Assembly (NCBI GenBank): GCA_044228685.1
Contig: JBGAUL010000001.1
Location: forward strand, 284,059-348,058
From: JBBATK01 sp044228685
GTDB taxonomy: Bacteria > Bacteroidota > Ignavibacteria > Kapaibacteriales > NICIL-2
Reading direction: 5' to 3'
Length of the DNA stretch: 64,000 nt
Position 1 is the first letter of the stretch, and each line of letters begins with the position of its first letter. Shown here piece by piece: positions 1 through 8,851 of the stretch. The translations under genes and the position numbers were made by a program. Below the pieces are notes generated by a model. It saw only the letters and a list, made by a program, of their open reading frames with translations. It was not told the origin of the DNA and searched no databases.

Positions 1-1295
1 AACGTCGCGCTAAAGCACTTTTACTTGTTACGCACGATCGCTATTTCCTCGACTCAGTGTCGCAGCGCATTGTGGAGTTGGATCGCAAGCGACTCTACAG
101 TTTCGAGGGTAATTACGAACGCTATCTGGAACGTAAGGAGTTGATGATTGCCAGTGATGAGGCGACGGCCGTACACGACAGAAACAAGCTTCGTCGCGAA
201 CTGGCTTGGTTGCAGAGAGGCGCGAAGGCTCGTCGCACCAAACAACAGAGTCGTATCAACTGGATCGAGAAGATGCAGGTTGATAAGGCAGGTCCTGAGC
301 AACGAGACATTGAAATCGAAGTCGGCTCAGTCTTCCTGGGCGGCCGCGTCATTGATGCCTACAATCTCTCTAAAAGTGTTGGCGACAAGGTGCTGTTTCG
401 TGATTTCAACTACAGTGCCGCGCCGGGAGATAAGATTGGATTTATCGGACCAAACGGAAGCGGTAAGACGACGCTGCTGAATATTCTCAGTGGACAGCTC
501 GAAGCCGACAGCGGAAATGTGCGCATTGGCGACACCGTCAAGATCGGTTTCTTCCGTCAAGAACTCACTCACCTTGCACCAACTCAAACGGTCATTGGTG
601 CTATGCGTGAAGTAGCAGAATACGTCGACACCGGCGTAGGACGTGAGCGCTACATCACTGCTCGTGAAATGCTCGAGCGTTTTCGTTTTCCTCCGCAACG
701 TCATGCCTCGCGCATCGAAACCCTCAGCGGTGGTGAACGACGTCGTTTGGAACTCTGTCGCATCCTCATGGCAAATCCCAATGTGCTCATGCTCGATGAG
801 CCCACCAATGACTTTGATCTTGCGACGCTTTCAGCACTCGAAGAATATCTGCAATACTTCAAAGGCGTGCTCCTGGTTGTCTCGCACGACAGAGCATTCT
901 TAGATGCAACCGTCGGCTTCGTATATGCATTTGAAGCTAACGGAACAATCAAACAATACCCCGGCAATTACAGCACTTATCTCGAAGCCATTGAGCAGAA
1001 GCGCAATGAAGTTGTGCCGGTGGAACAGGGTGTGAGTGAAGCGCCTTTAGAGAAGAAGCCGAAGTCGGTGAAGAAAGGGTTGAGTTACAAAGAGACTAAA
1101 GAACTTAGTGAACTCGAGCAGCGCATGGAGAGTCTGTCGAGCGAACAAAAAACTGTTGAAGCAGAACTCGGCACCGGTACAAGTTCTCACACGCGACTCC
1201 TTGAGCTGAGTCAGCGATTGCACGAGCTTGTGCAAGAACAAGAAACAGCGATGCAGCGCTGGATGGAATTAGAAGAAAAGCGAATGGCGGAGTAG
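1..1295 (+). CDS. ABC-F family ATPase, Uup-like (5' end outside window)
   Basis: The reading frame is open to the left edge (codons start at base 3), so the N-terminal part is missing. What remains begins at the end of the first nucleotide-binding domain (VTHDRYFLD, the H-loop region). It continues through the charged linker typical of ABC-F proteins and a complete second ATPase domain with Walker A GPNGSGKTT (about 448-474), signature LSGGERRR (about 722-745) and Walker B VLMLDEPTND (about 784-815). The last ~90 residues are charged and coiled-coil-like, as in the Uup C-terminal DNA-binding extension. No membrane segments are visible, so this is a soluble ATPase acting on ribosomes or DNA rather than a transporter. 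The Uup assignment rests on the C-terminal extension; the family call is firm, the exact subgroup less so. Confidence 0.9.
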   Translation, partial: RRAKALLLVTHDRYFLDSVSQRIVELDRKRLYSFEGNYERYLERKELMIASDEATAVHDRNKLRRELAWLQRGAKARRTKQQSRINWIEKMQVDKAGPEQRDIEIEVGSVFLGGRVIDAYNLSKSVGDKVLFRDFNYSAAPGDKIGFIGPNGSGKTTLLNILSGQLEADSGNVRIGDTVKIGFFRQELTHLAPTQTVIGAMREVAEYVDTGVGRERYITAREMLERFRFPPQRHASRIETLSGGERRRLELCRILMANPNVLMLDEPTNDFDLATLSALEEYLQYFKGVLLVVSHDRAFLDATVGFVYAFEANGTIKQYPGNYSTYLEAIEQKRNEVVPVEQGVSEAPLEKKPKSVKKGLSYKETKELSELEQRMESLSSEQKTVEAELGTGTSSHTRLLELSQRLHELVQEQETAMQRWMELEEKRMAE

Positions 1296-1440
1296 TGTAG
1301 GCTGGGTACAGACAGTGGCGTTTGAGTCGAGTCCGATCGCGCTCTTATTAGGCCATGCAGAAAACTGCAAGAGGGGATAATCAGTGAACACATCCTGTGT
1401 ATTTTGAGTTCAGGGATTGACGATTAATACAGGGGATACT

Positions 1441-2745
1441 ATGAACTCACGTCGCGCATTTCTCTCACTTCTTTCCGGAACCGGTCTAGCCACATTAAAT
1501 GTGCGAGCTATGCCTGAGCTCATCGAGCGCATTTCCGCGGCGATGGGACAAATGAGTCCGGATGAGCTTGCACTTGATGAGTCTTTTTGGCTTAATGTTC
1601 AGCAAGCTTTTGATGTTGATCGCTCCATCATCAACCTCAACAACGGCGGGGTGAGTCCTGCACCGCGTGTCGTCATTGATGCCTACAAACAATATCTCGA
1701 TCAAAGCAACACCGCACCCTCATTCACCATGTGGCGTCATCTCGAACCTAACGTCGAACACGTGCGCAACGGTGTAGCACGGTTGTTTGGAGTGGATGCG
1801 GAGGAGATTGCAATCACGCGTAATGCGAGTGAGTCGCTTGAGACTCTGCAATTGGGAATGGATCTCAAAGCGGGCGATGAGATTGTCACGACCTCGCAAG
1901 ATTATCCTCGCATGCTCACTACCTGGGAGCAGCGCGTACGGCGCGACGGCGTTGTGTTGAAGAAGGTCGATTATCCGGTGCCACTGGTTGATCACGATGA
2001 TTACGTGAATGCAATTGAGAAAGCAATCACGTCAAAGACGAAGGTCATACTCGTCTCGCATGTATGCTTCATGACCGGACAAATCTTACCCATCGCACGC
2101 ATCACCGCCCTGGCACGCGAAAAGAACATCGAGTGCATTGTTGATGGTGCGCATGCTTTCATGCAGTTTCCGTTTAAGCGTGAAGACTTAGGATGTGATT
2201 ATTACGGGGTGAGTTTGCATAAGTGGACTTGTGGTCCGATTGGAACGGGCATGCTCTACGTGCGCAAAGACAAAATCAAAAACATCTGGCCTTTGATGGC
2301 AGCGGCAAAAGAGCAAGACGAGAACATCCGCAAGTTTGAAGAGATTGGAACACATCCTGCAGCTGTGCACAATGCGCTGGGTGCTGCGATAATGTTCAAT
2401 GAGATTTTGGGAGTTGAGCGGAAGGCAGCCCGATTCCGAGCCCTGCATCGTCGGTGGACCTCCCGTTTGTCGCACTACGACAACGTCAAATTCATGTCCA
2501 ACATCAAAGACGAGAAGAACTGGTGCGGCATAATTGTGGTGAACATTGACGGGATGGATCTTGACAAGATGCAGAATTACCTCTTTGACAAGCATCGCAT
2601 TTTTACGGTCGGAATTAGTCATGCCCAGTTCAAAGGACTCCGCATTACGCCTACGGTCTACACCCGCGCATCCGAGATCGACGAGTTTGCGGACGTGATG
2701 GAAAACATTGCCAAAGGCAACGTCAAAGAGTGCAAGAAAAGCTAA
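1441..2745 (+). CDS. Exported class V aminotransferase-fold PLP enzyme (isopenicillin-N-epimerase-like)
   Basis: 434-residue PLP-dependent fold type I enzyme of the aminotransferase class V/CefD type. The ATG at 1441 is preferred over an in-frame TTG at 1417 because it follows a purine-rich AGGGGAT and begins a Tat-like signal (NSRRAFLSLLSGTGLA). Visible landmarks are the N-terminal substrate-loop region LNNGGVSP, the helix-start TRNASESLE, an ...VDGAHAF... segment whose Asp would contact the PLP ring nitrogen, and SLHKW with the Schiff-base lysine near residue 261. Related proteins include isopenicillin N epimerase and cysteine desulfurase-like enzymes; the substrate cannot be read from sequence. 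The next gene also encodes a predicted exported enzyme, which suggests a periplasmic or extracytoplasmic role. It stands alone, about 145 bp after the ABC-F gene. Confidence 0.88.
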   Translation: MNSRRAFLSLLSGTGLATLNVRAMPELIERISAAMGQMSPDELALDESFWLNVQQAFDVDRSIINLNNGGVSPAPRVVIDAYKQYLDQSNTAPSFTMWRHLEPNVEHVRNGVARLFGVDAEEIAITRNASESLETLQLGMDLKAGDEIVTTSQDYPRMLTTWEQRVRRDGVVLKKVDYPVPLVDHDDYVNAIEKAITSKTKVILVSHVCFMTGQILPIARITALAREKNIECIVDGAHAFMQFPFKREDLGCDYYGVSLHKWTCGPIGTGMLYVRKDKIKNIWPLMAAAKEQDENIRKFEEIGTHPAAVHNALGAAIMFNEILGVERKAARFRALHRRWTSRLSHYDNVKFMSNIKDEKNWCGIIVVNIDGMDLDKMQNYLFDKHRIFTVGISHAQFKGLRITPTVYTRASEIDEFADVMENIAKGNVKECKKS

Positions 2746-2865
2746 GCGACTTCGTCAACATTGTTTGATGTTCAGCGGTCATATGCAGGATCAACGAACG
2801 CTTATTCGTGGAATAACTTCCGCGCGAATCAGCAACAACTGCATGACTAGTCTATTAGTTCGATC

Positions 2866-3993
2866 ATGAAAACGACCAGAAGAAGACTCTTAAAAAGTTT
2901 ACCGACATTGGCTTTGGGCGCCACGTCACTGCGATTATCTGCAGCCGACAGTGCTTATGGCATTAGCGAAGCCACATCGCGATTGACCGTCGGTTATCGT
3001 TCAAACACTGCGTTGCCGACCATTCTTGCGGATTGGAGAGGTACGCCGGTTGACGACTCGGGACGTTTTGTGAATCATGAATTTCCTCACGACAACAACA
3101 TCTTTCGTTTCATCGATTGGCAGACAAAAGAGAAGTCAACTAGAAAAGAGAAGAAGAACGATCCCTTCCGCGTCCGTGTGGAGCGTGACCGTTCCTTTCT
3201 CTCCACCGACCGTGATTGTTTGGTCTGGTTTGGTCATGCGAGCTTTTACATCCGCGTCGGTGGCGTCAGTTTCATGACCGATCCTGTGTTCGGCAACATT
3301 TTCATGCGCGACCGAATTCCTTCGCTCCCTGTCTCGCCCGAGTATCTGAGCAATCTCGATGCGATTCTCTTGAGTCATGTGCATATGGATCACGCTGATG
3401 AGCCAAGCATGACATATCTGCGTAAGCGCAATCTTCAGAGTCATTACTTCTGTGGATTAGGTGCCAGCGAGTTGATAAATGATTGGACCGGCTCGACGCA
3501 TGTTCAGGAAGCAGGGTGGTTTCAACAGTATGACACGACGCAGTTCCGTGGTGGACGAGATGAAGTGCAAGTGTTTTACCTGCCGGCGCGCCATTGGTCA
3601 CGTCGAGGCGTGTTTGATGAGAACAAACAACTCTGGGGTTCATTTGTCATCAAGAGTCCTTCCAAAACCATCTTCTGGGGAGGCGATTCCGGCTTCGGTT
3701 CTCACTTTGCCGAGGTTGGCAAGCTCTTTCCCTCAATCGATGTCTGTATTGCCGGTGTAGGCGCTTATAAACCTGAGTGGTTTATGGGTCAGAACCATAC
3801 ATCACCCCGCGATGCCGTCCGCGCAGCCGACGCCATGGCAGCAAAAACATTCATACCAATGCACTACGGCACATTTGATCTCGGTGATGAGGCGCCCGGC
3901 GACTCAGTCCGCGATCTCGAAAAGATCAGAAATTCCAATCTAGCCAAGTGCGAAATCCGCATTCCGAATATTGGTGAGATTGTGTGGTTGTAG
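2866..3993 (+). CDS. Exported metallo-beta-lactamase-fold hydrolase (NAPE-PLD/UlaG-like)
   Basis: 375-residue member of the metallo-beta-lactamase superfamily. The zinc motif HVHMDH lies at residues 171-176 in LLSHVHMDHADE. Further metal-site landmarks follow: the RHWSRRG segment, WGGDSGFG (metal-bridging Asp) and the late His in IPMHYGTFDLGDE. The spacing and the WGGDSG motif resemble the NAPE-phospholipase D / UlaG-lactonase-like group rather than true beta-lactamases. The N-terminus carries three arginines followed by a hydrophobic stretch (TTRRRLLKSLPTLALGATSL), suggesting Tat or Sec export, possibly with the metal loaded in the cytoplasm. The natural substrate (phosphodiester, lactone or other) is unknown. 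The gene is separated from the aminotransferase by about 120 bp. Confidence 0.88.
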   Translation: MKTTRRRLLKSLPTLALGATSLRLSAADSAYGISEATSRLTVGYRSNTALPTILADWRGTPVDDSGRFVNHEFPHDNNIFRFIDWQTKEKSTRKEKKNDPFRVRVERDRSFLSTDRDCLVWFGHASFYIRVGGVSFMTDPVFGNIFMRDRIPSLPVSPEYLSNLDAILLSHVHMDHADEPSMTYLRKRNLQSHYFCGLGASELINDWTGSTHVQEAGWFQQYDTTQFRGGRDEVQVFYLPARHWSRRGVFDENKQLWGSFVIKSPSKTIFWGGDSGFGSHFAEVGKLFPSIDVCIAGVGAYKPEWFMGQNHTSPRDAVRAADAMAAKTFIPMHYGTFDLGDEAPGDSVRDLEKIRNSNLAKCEIRIPNIGEIVWL

Positions 3994-4141
3994 GGAGCGT
4001 AAAAGTGTTAGAAATGTAAAGGTAGTGTCGATTGCGAACAAAAAGATTGAGCTCATAAAGAGTGAGTTTTAGTCGCATCCTCAGACAATTGACGACACAA
4101 ATGAATCCCCGAGATGCGGCGGTCATCGTGCAAAAAAAAAA

Positions 4142-5185
4142 TCAACTCAGTTTGTGAAACTCCAAATCGAACGACCAATCCAACAGCTGAAGTTGGGTTT
4201 TAAGTTGCTGTACATTATTAAGTAAGTTCTCAAAAGAGGGCTTTTGTACATCGTAGATCATTTCTTGCATCATACGCGAGTAATCTGCGCGCCATAGGTG
4301 TAAAATTTCTTCCGGTGGCACAGGATTTAGGGTTTTAGGATGATGTGTGTTGTAGTCAATTCTGGCAATTCTTGAATACGCATGACGATGAGCAACAATT
4401 GATTGGTAGAGGTTCTTGTCATTGAGTGCCTTTTCTGCGATGCCGGCTTTGCTAAGATGATAAATGTCGTAAAGATGACGGCTCAGTCTATCCACTCTTC
4501 TCTTTCGTTCCGGACGCTGAAACTCTTCATGTAACAAGAAGAGCTTTTCTAGAAAGGTACGCTCGGGAATTGCGGTAGTCACTTCGATAAAGGGTTGAGT
4601 AAAAGATCGGTCCGTGTATAACTCATCTACCATCGAACCAAAGCGTTGACGTGAGTATAGGCCTCGCATTGATCTACTGCTAATCTCTATTTGCACCTTG
4701 GGTAAGATGTATGCGCTCGCCGTCTGAATCACACTTGAATAATAAACTTCGACAATTCTGGGATCCTGGTCGCTCGAGCCGTTGTCAATAAGATTGTACT
4801 GTAACTCGTGAAAACCTCGTGCTTCAATTTCCCTTTGCAACTGCGTGTAAAAGGTTTCAGCAATGTAGTTCCCTGCTACTTTTCGAAGTTTGGATATTTG
4901 ATTATTTGAGTGACCAGCATCAATGAAGCCAAAGAACTCACGGTCAATAGCTAGGTCGATATCTTCTGAAAAACGGTAAATGAGCTTCCATGCTTTGCTC
5001 AGCGAAGTGCCACCTTTGAAAATTAAGTGCTGCGCCAGGTCCATCTGAAAAATGATACCAAGGACGGTGCATACCCACCAATCCTTTTCTACTGCAAAAG
5101 CAGTCAAACCTAACGCAGTGGCAGCGGCGCTAAATATCTCAGCCTTCTCATTTCTGTCAATGCTATAGAAATCAACTCCGGACAT
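4142..5185 (-). CDS. Nucleotidyltransferase toxin, AbiEii family (type IV toxin-antitoxin)
   Basis: 347-residue protein with the AbiEii/DUF1814 nucleotidyltransferase signature: FKGGTSLSKAW at residues 57-67 followed by RFSEDIDLAI at 71-80, which gives the GGTS loop and the two metal-binding acidic residues. Proteins of this family are toxins of the AbiE type IV toxin-antitoxin and abortive-infection systems; some transfer nucleotides to tRNA acceptor ends. The start overlaps the end of the upstream antitoxin-like gene by 14 bp, indicating translational coupling. Length is within the usual AbiEii range and both core motifs are intact, so it is probably active. A run of A residues (about 4131-4141) separates it from the convergent hydrolase gene. 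Confidence 0.9.
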   Translation of the reverse strand: MSGVDFYSIDRNEKAEIFSAAATALGLTAFAVEKDWWVCTVLGIIFQMDLAQHLIFKGGTSLSKAWKLIYRFSEDIDLAIDREFFGFIDAGHSNNQISKLRKVAGNYIAETFYTQLQREIEARGFHELQYNLIDNGSSDQDPRIVEVYYSSVIQTASAYILPKVQIEISSRSMRGLYSRQRFGSMVDELYTDRSFTQPFIEVTTAIPERTFLEKLFLLHEEFQRPERKRRVDRLSRHLYDIYHLSKAGIAEKALNDKNLYQSIVAHRHAYSRIARIDYNTHHPKTLNPVPPEEILHLWRADYSRMMQEMIYDVQKPSFENLLNNVQQLKTQLQLLDWSFDLEFHKLS

Positions 5186-5777
5186 GACTGAGTGCTTCCA
5201 TCATTATTTTTTGAATCCACACAGGCGCTAATACTATATCATGGACTAAGTCTCGTTGGTCTTCAGATCGGAGTAACTCAATGATTCTACGCTTCTCATT
5301 CGCATTCACTCTGCCATTGCCTATTTCTTTCAAGGCTTGTATAACCAGCCGGCTTATTCTGCCCTTTGCAAGTAAGTTTTTTGGTATTGTTTTCTTCAAA
5401 ATGACTGTTCGCCGACCTACTTTGATTTCACGCGGAGATCCATCGGTAAGTAAGACTATGTTTACTGGAATCTGTGTACTCAAACCCAAAGCGAAGAGCG
5501 CATAACTACCGGTTGGTATTGTCCTCAGTCGATCGCGCTTAGCTATTGCCTCCGCAACTTCTTCAGCTGTAGGGTCAATCGTTCCGATAAACGCATTCTC
5601 TTTTGGACGCACATAAATCCCATGTGCAACACGTTTGATCACTCCTTGTTTTTCAAGACGAAACAGCGATAGTCGTATAGATTCTGCTGAGCCAAGGTCA
5701 CTAAAATCTGCAGCATATAATAGTTCGCCCTTAGGAAGGGTTTCTATTCGTTCGCGGATACTTTTCTCTATACTCAT
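5172..5777 (-). CDS. AbiEi-like antitoxin / DUF6088-type winged-helix protein
   Basis: 201-residue partner of the downstream AbiEii toxin. The first ~65 residues look like a winged helix (ESIRLSLFRLEKQGVIKRVAHGIYVRPK, quoted here in pieces: a recognition-helix-like region followed by the basic GIYVRPK wing), as in AbiEi and DUF6088 proteins. A second domain with IPTGSYALFALGLSTQIP and REIKVGRR follows, typical of the AbiEi_3/DUF6088 family. In characterised AbiE systems the antitoxin represses its own operon through inverted repeats; a matching inverted repeat lies just upstream at 5790-5822. The order antitoxin then toxin and the 14-bp overlap support a functional pair. Confidence 0.85.
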   Translation of the reverse strand: MSIEKSIRERIETLPKGELLYAADFSDLGSAESIRLSLFRLEKQGVIKRVAHGIYVRPKENAFIGTIDPTAEEVAEAIAKRDRLRTIPTGSYALFALGLSTQIPVNIVLLTDGSPREIKVGRRTVILKKTIPKNLLAKGRISRLVIQALKEIGNGRVNANEKRRIIELLRSEDQRDLVHDIVLAPVWIQKIMMEALSHVRS

Positions 5778-5789
5778 GGTACATCAATG

Positions 5790-5822
5790 TTTGTAACAAA
5801 AATACTACAAATATGTTACAAA
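5790..5822 (-). promoter_or_regulatory. Inverted repeat, probable autoregulatory operator of the AbiE-like operon
   Basis: A perfect 8-bp inverted repeat, TTTGTAAC (5790-5797) and GTTACAAA (5815-5822), flanks a 17-bp spacer, 13-45 bp upstream of the antitoxin start. On the minus strand the spacer contains TATTTTTG, which fits the Bacteroidota -7 element TAnnTTTG. The repeat would therefore sit over the promoter. AbiEi proteins are known to repress their operons by binding such repeats; here that role is inferred from position only. Confidence 0.5.
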
Positions 5823-6069
5823 TGTTATAGAGTGAAATGATTTTGAGGCTGATTTTCAAAAAGAGAAATAGCGAAACTCGGCACCGATTGTGTTGGTCCA
5901 AAAAGTGTTGGCTTGGAACGCTGTTTAACACTTTCCCATCCGCTTTTTTCTTGAGTAGAGTGGCATCATAGTATAGATTTGCTACCCCATCGCTCAGGGA
6001 AACGAAGTCCTCCGCGGACCTCACAATCAACTCAAATCAGTCACAGCGAGAAGTCAAACAGAGAACGAG

Positions 6070-6786
6070 ATGTCCCGATTTCTACGATCACTGTTTAAGC
6101 ACATGACTGCGTCTGAATCTCCCGAGCCTCGCAAGCGCGATGCTCGTGTACAGATCATTCGCAAGAATGTCAAGCATGCCCGCATCATGGTTCATCATGA
6201 TGGTCAGGTGCATTTTGTCGCGCCTCTTCGATACTCCGAAGATCGCATACATCAGCTCGTGCAGAAGCATGCGCCGTGGATTGACAAGCAACGTCAGAAG
6301 TTCTCGACTCTTGCTCGCATTCGCCTGGAGCCCGGACAAATACTATATCGGGGCAAAGTCTATCGCTTTGTGCGCAAGGCCGCACTTGGAGAAGAAGTCT
6401 ACATTTATCCTGAGCATTCTATCATTTGTTCCGGCGTAGATCTAGTCAATCCAACTATTCTTGATGAATGGTATCGTAGCGAAGCCAAGCGAATCATTGC
6501 CCGTCGCATCGACTTGCTGGCTGAGCGATTTAATCTTCCCTACACCAAACTGCGCGTGACCAGTCCGAAGAGTATTTGGGGTAGCTGTACTGCAAAACAT
6601 GTGATCTCCGTCAACTGGCGACTCATCAAAGCACCTGCCTTTGTCTTGGACTATCTGCTTCTTCACGAATTGGTTCATACTGAAGTCGCAGATCACAGCA
6701 CAAGATTTTGGAATCGGGTTGCCAAGGTCTGTCCACGCTATGAAGAAGCCGTCCAGTGGCTTAAAACCTATGGACGTTGGATCTAA
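6070..6786 (+). CDS. YgjP-like zinc metallopeptidase (DUF45/M48-related)
   Basis: 238-residue protein of the YgjP/DUF45 family. The catalytic motif HELVH is at residues 199-203 in LLLHELVHTEVADHSTRFW, with the downstream third-ligand region DHSTRFW. The WGSCTAK(H)...ISVNWRL segment just before it is a hallmark of the family (usually WGSC...I.lNWRL). The N-terminal half is beta-rich and basic, and the protein lacks a signal peptide. Family members are putative cytosolic metallopeptidases often linked to restriction or DNA-processing loci; the substrate is unknown. It begins about 290 bp from the divergently oriented toxin-antitoxin operon and has no co-transcribed partner. Confidence 0.88.
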   Translation: MSRFLRSLFKHMTASESPEPRKRDARVQIIRKNVKHARIMVHHDGQVHFVAPLRYSEDRIHQLVQKHAPWIDKQRQKFSTLARIRLEPGQILYRGKVYRFVRKAALGEEVYIYPEHSIICSGVDLVNPTILDEWYRSEAKRIIARRIDLLAERFNLPYTKLRVTSPKSIWGSCTAKHVISVNWRLIKAPAFVLDYLLLHELVHTEVADHSTRFWNRVAKVCPRYEEAVQWLKTYGRWI

Positions 6787-6901
6787 GATTCCCATCTAGA
6801 CCAGGTATTAAGCAGTTCTTTCGACGCCAATTCTCCTCAGCCTCATTTTTCTGACAGAAATCCTCAATTTTTATTCAAAAAACTAGCTTTTCGAGTCGGC
6901 T

Positions 6902-6918
6902 TTGGCACTGTGCTTGCA
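6902..6918 (+). promoter_or_regulatory. Sigma-54 (-24/-12) promoter of flhB
   Basis: The stretch TTGGCACTGTGCTTGCA matches the sigma-54 consensus YTGGCACGrNNNTTGCW with one mismatch. The invariant GG (6904-6905) and GC (6916-6917) are separated by exactly 10 bp. Transcription would begin near 6929, about 32 bp before the flhB ATG, with an AGGA ribosome-binding site at about 6949-6952. Sigma-54 control of flagellar genes is well known in other bacteria. No enhancer-binding regulator is encoded in the window. Confidence 0.7.
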
Positions 6919-6960
6919 TGTTATAGATGAATAACCAAGCAGGCCTGCAGGAAGCAGTCG

Positions 6961-8046
6961 ATGGCAGAAAAAGAAACACCGGAAGGACAACAGAAAACCG
7001 AAGACCCGACCGGGAAACGGTTATCTGATGCGAGAAATAGGGGACAGGTGGCCAAGAGTATGGACGCCGTCAACGCCGCCATTCTACTCGTCGGAGGTTG
7101 GGTTGTTTTCGCATTTGGCGCAAACATCAGCGAGAAAGTGAGTGGTCTCATGACCTATCTCTTGCGACAGGCTCCCTTTATTACAATCACAGACACCAGC
7201 GTTCCGCACTACTACACGACACTCGTTTTGTTCATTGCCGGGATTACGCTTCCATTGTTGTTCGTGATCATGGTTATTGGTGTGAGCATTGAAATCGCAA
7301 TGGTTGGTTTTCACTTTGCTACGCAGAAGTTTACCAAGGGACTCAACCTAGCATCGGTCTTCAATCCTCTCAACGGTATCAAGAAAATGCTCTTCTCGAA
7401 GTCAGCTTACTTCGAGATTCTCAAGAACTCATTCAAGTTGATTCTCTTCGGCACTATTGTGTATCAAGTGCTGGCATCGAAGACTGAAGTGATGATGATG
7501 CTCATGCAGATGCCGTTTGGTGCTATTGCCACGTTCATGGCAAAGACTGCATTTGAGCTGGTTACGAAGGTTGGAGTCGTGTATGCTTTGATTGCTGTTG
7601 CCGACTATTTCTTCCAGAAGAAGAAGTTCAAAGACGACATGAAGATGTCCAAGCAGGAAGTCAAGGAAGAATCGAAGCAAGCTGAAGGTGATATGGCAAC
7701 GAAGCAGCGTATCCGTACTATCGGACGTCAGCGACTTCGCAAGATGATGTTGAAGAACGTCAGTATGGCGGATGTGATTATCACCAACCCGACACACTAT
7801 GCTGTGGCACTGTCCTATAAACAAGGATCGATGAACGCTCCCCGCGTCGTTGCCAAAGGTCTCGACTTCCTGGCTCTCAAAATCCGCGAAATCGGAACCA
7901 ATCACAACATTCCAATTGTTGAAGATCCACCGCTGGCGAGAACTCTGTATGCTAACTGCGAAGTGGATCAGGAAATCCCTGAAAACTTGTTTAAGGCAGT
8001 GGCGCAGGTCTTGGCATACGTCTATCGTCTAAAAAAGCGACGCTAA
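6961..8046 (+). CDS. flhB: Flagellar type III export switch protein FlhB
   Basis: 361-residue inner-membrane component of the flagellar type III export apparatus, which switches export from rod/hook to filament substrates. The N-terminus has the characteristic EKTEDPTGKRLSDAR-type sequence (here KTEDPTGKRLSDARNRGQ) before four membrane segments. The cytoplasmic domain carries the autocleavage motif NPTH at residues 276-279, preceded by basic KQRIRTIGRQRLRKMM. The intact NPTH and overall length favour flagellar FlhB over a virulence-type SctU homologue, but SctU cannot be formally excluded. No other flagellar gene is present nearby, so it is separated from the usual fli/flh cluster. A sigma-54 promoter lies just upstream. 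Confidence 0.93.
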   Translation: MAEKETPEGQQKTEDPTGKRLSDARNRGQVAKSMDAVNAAILLVGGWVVFAFGANISEKVSGLMTYLLRQAPFITITDTSVPHYYTTLVLFIAGITLPLLFVIMVIGVSIEIAMVGFHFATQKFTKGLNLASVFNPLNGIKKMLFSKSAYFEILKNSFKLILFGTIVYQVLASKTEVMMMLMQMPFGAIATFMAKTAFELVTKVGVVYALIAVADYFFQKKKFKDDMKMSKQEVKEESKQAEGDMATKQRIRTIGRQRLRKMMLKNVSMADVIITNPTHYAVALSYKQGSMNAPRVVAKGLDFLALKIREIGTNHNIPIVEDPPLARTLYANCEVDQEIPENLFKAVAQVLAYVYRLKKRR

Positions 8047-8130
8047 GACGAGCTTCTGGCACAAAATCCGTCCTCGCGACTCCCGCGTCTTGACTAAATT
8101 TGCCGTCTCAGAACTGCTCGAATAGCACCT

Positions 8131-8727
8131 ATGGCAATCTCACGCGATCAAATCTTGGATGTGCTCCGTCCGGTAGTCGGCGAAGCTCGTTGGACCGAAC
8201 ATCACGGTCAACTCAGTATCAACGTTGAAGCATCAGAACTCATTGATGCTCTTCGTGAACTGCGTGATCACCCAAGCACCGCTTTCAATCAACTCATCGA
8301 CGTCACAGCTGTCGATTGGGCGGGTAAGAAAGACAAGCGCTTTGAAGTCGTGTATTTCCTGTATTCGATCAACAACGCAGATCGTCTTCGCATCAAAGTT
8401 GCCGTTGATGAATCAAATCCTCACGTTCCATCTGCATGTCCACTCTGGGACAGCGCCAATTGGTACGAACGCGAAACCTTTGACATGTACGGCATCATCT
8501 TCGATGGTCACCCGGACCTCCGTCGCTTCTACATGCCCGAAGACTACGTCGATCCCGTCAGTGGTCAACCTATCTACCCTCTCCGCAAAGACTATCCTCT
8601 CATGGGTATCCCCGGAGCCGCTCCTCTCCCAGACTTCCCCGAAAAGGAACGCTGGAAAAAGGAAAAAGAAGAATACCTCAAGAAGTATCCTTCTGAACCT
8701 CTCAATACTAGTTACACCATGAATTAA
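8131..8727 (+). CDS. nuoC: NADH-quinone oxidoreductase subunit C
   Basis: 198-residue 30-kDa subunit of respiratory complex I, part of the peripheral arm connecting the NADH-oxidising module to the quinone site. The family signature is clear: WYERETFDMYGIIFDGHPDL then RRFYMPEDY, with the C-terminal RKDYPLMG motif. It is a stand-alone NuoC rather than a NuoCD fusion. The start ATG at 8131 is about 85 bp after flhB. Unusually, no nuoA, nuoB or nuoD flanks it. The downstream region is repeats and a terminator, so complex I genes must be dispersed or this is a secondary copy. Confidence 0.93.
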   Translation: MAISRDQILDVLRPVVGEARWTEHHGQLSINVEASELIDALRELRDHPSTAFNQLIDVTAVDWAGKKDKRFEVVYFLYSINNADRLRIKVAVDESNPHVPSACPLWDSANWYERETFDMYGIIFDGHPDLRRFYMPEDYVDPVSGQPIYPLRKDYPLMGIPGAAPLPDFPEKERWKKEKEEYLKKYPSEPLNTSYTMN

Positions 8728-8851
8728 TCACCAGGCACTGATGTGCTTGGGATGTTGTTTTAGAACGAAATGCGTTTGCGTTTCGGTGGATGTGCGCGTG
8801 TGGTTGGATCGTGCGGTGGCGCGGCGTGTGGGTCGTGTGTTAACGTCGTTT

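Noticed and set aside
5731..6030. Minus-strand 99-codon ORF upstream of and overlapping the antitoxin gene
   Set aside because: It overlaps the antitoxin start in another frame and the operator region; composition is not protein-like.
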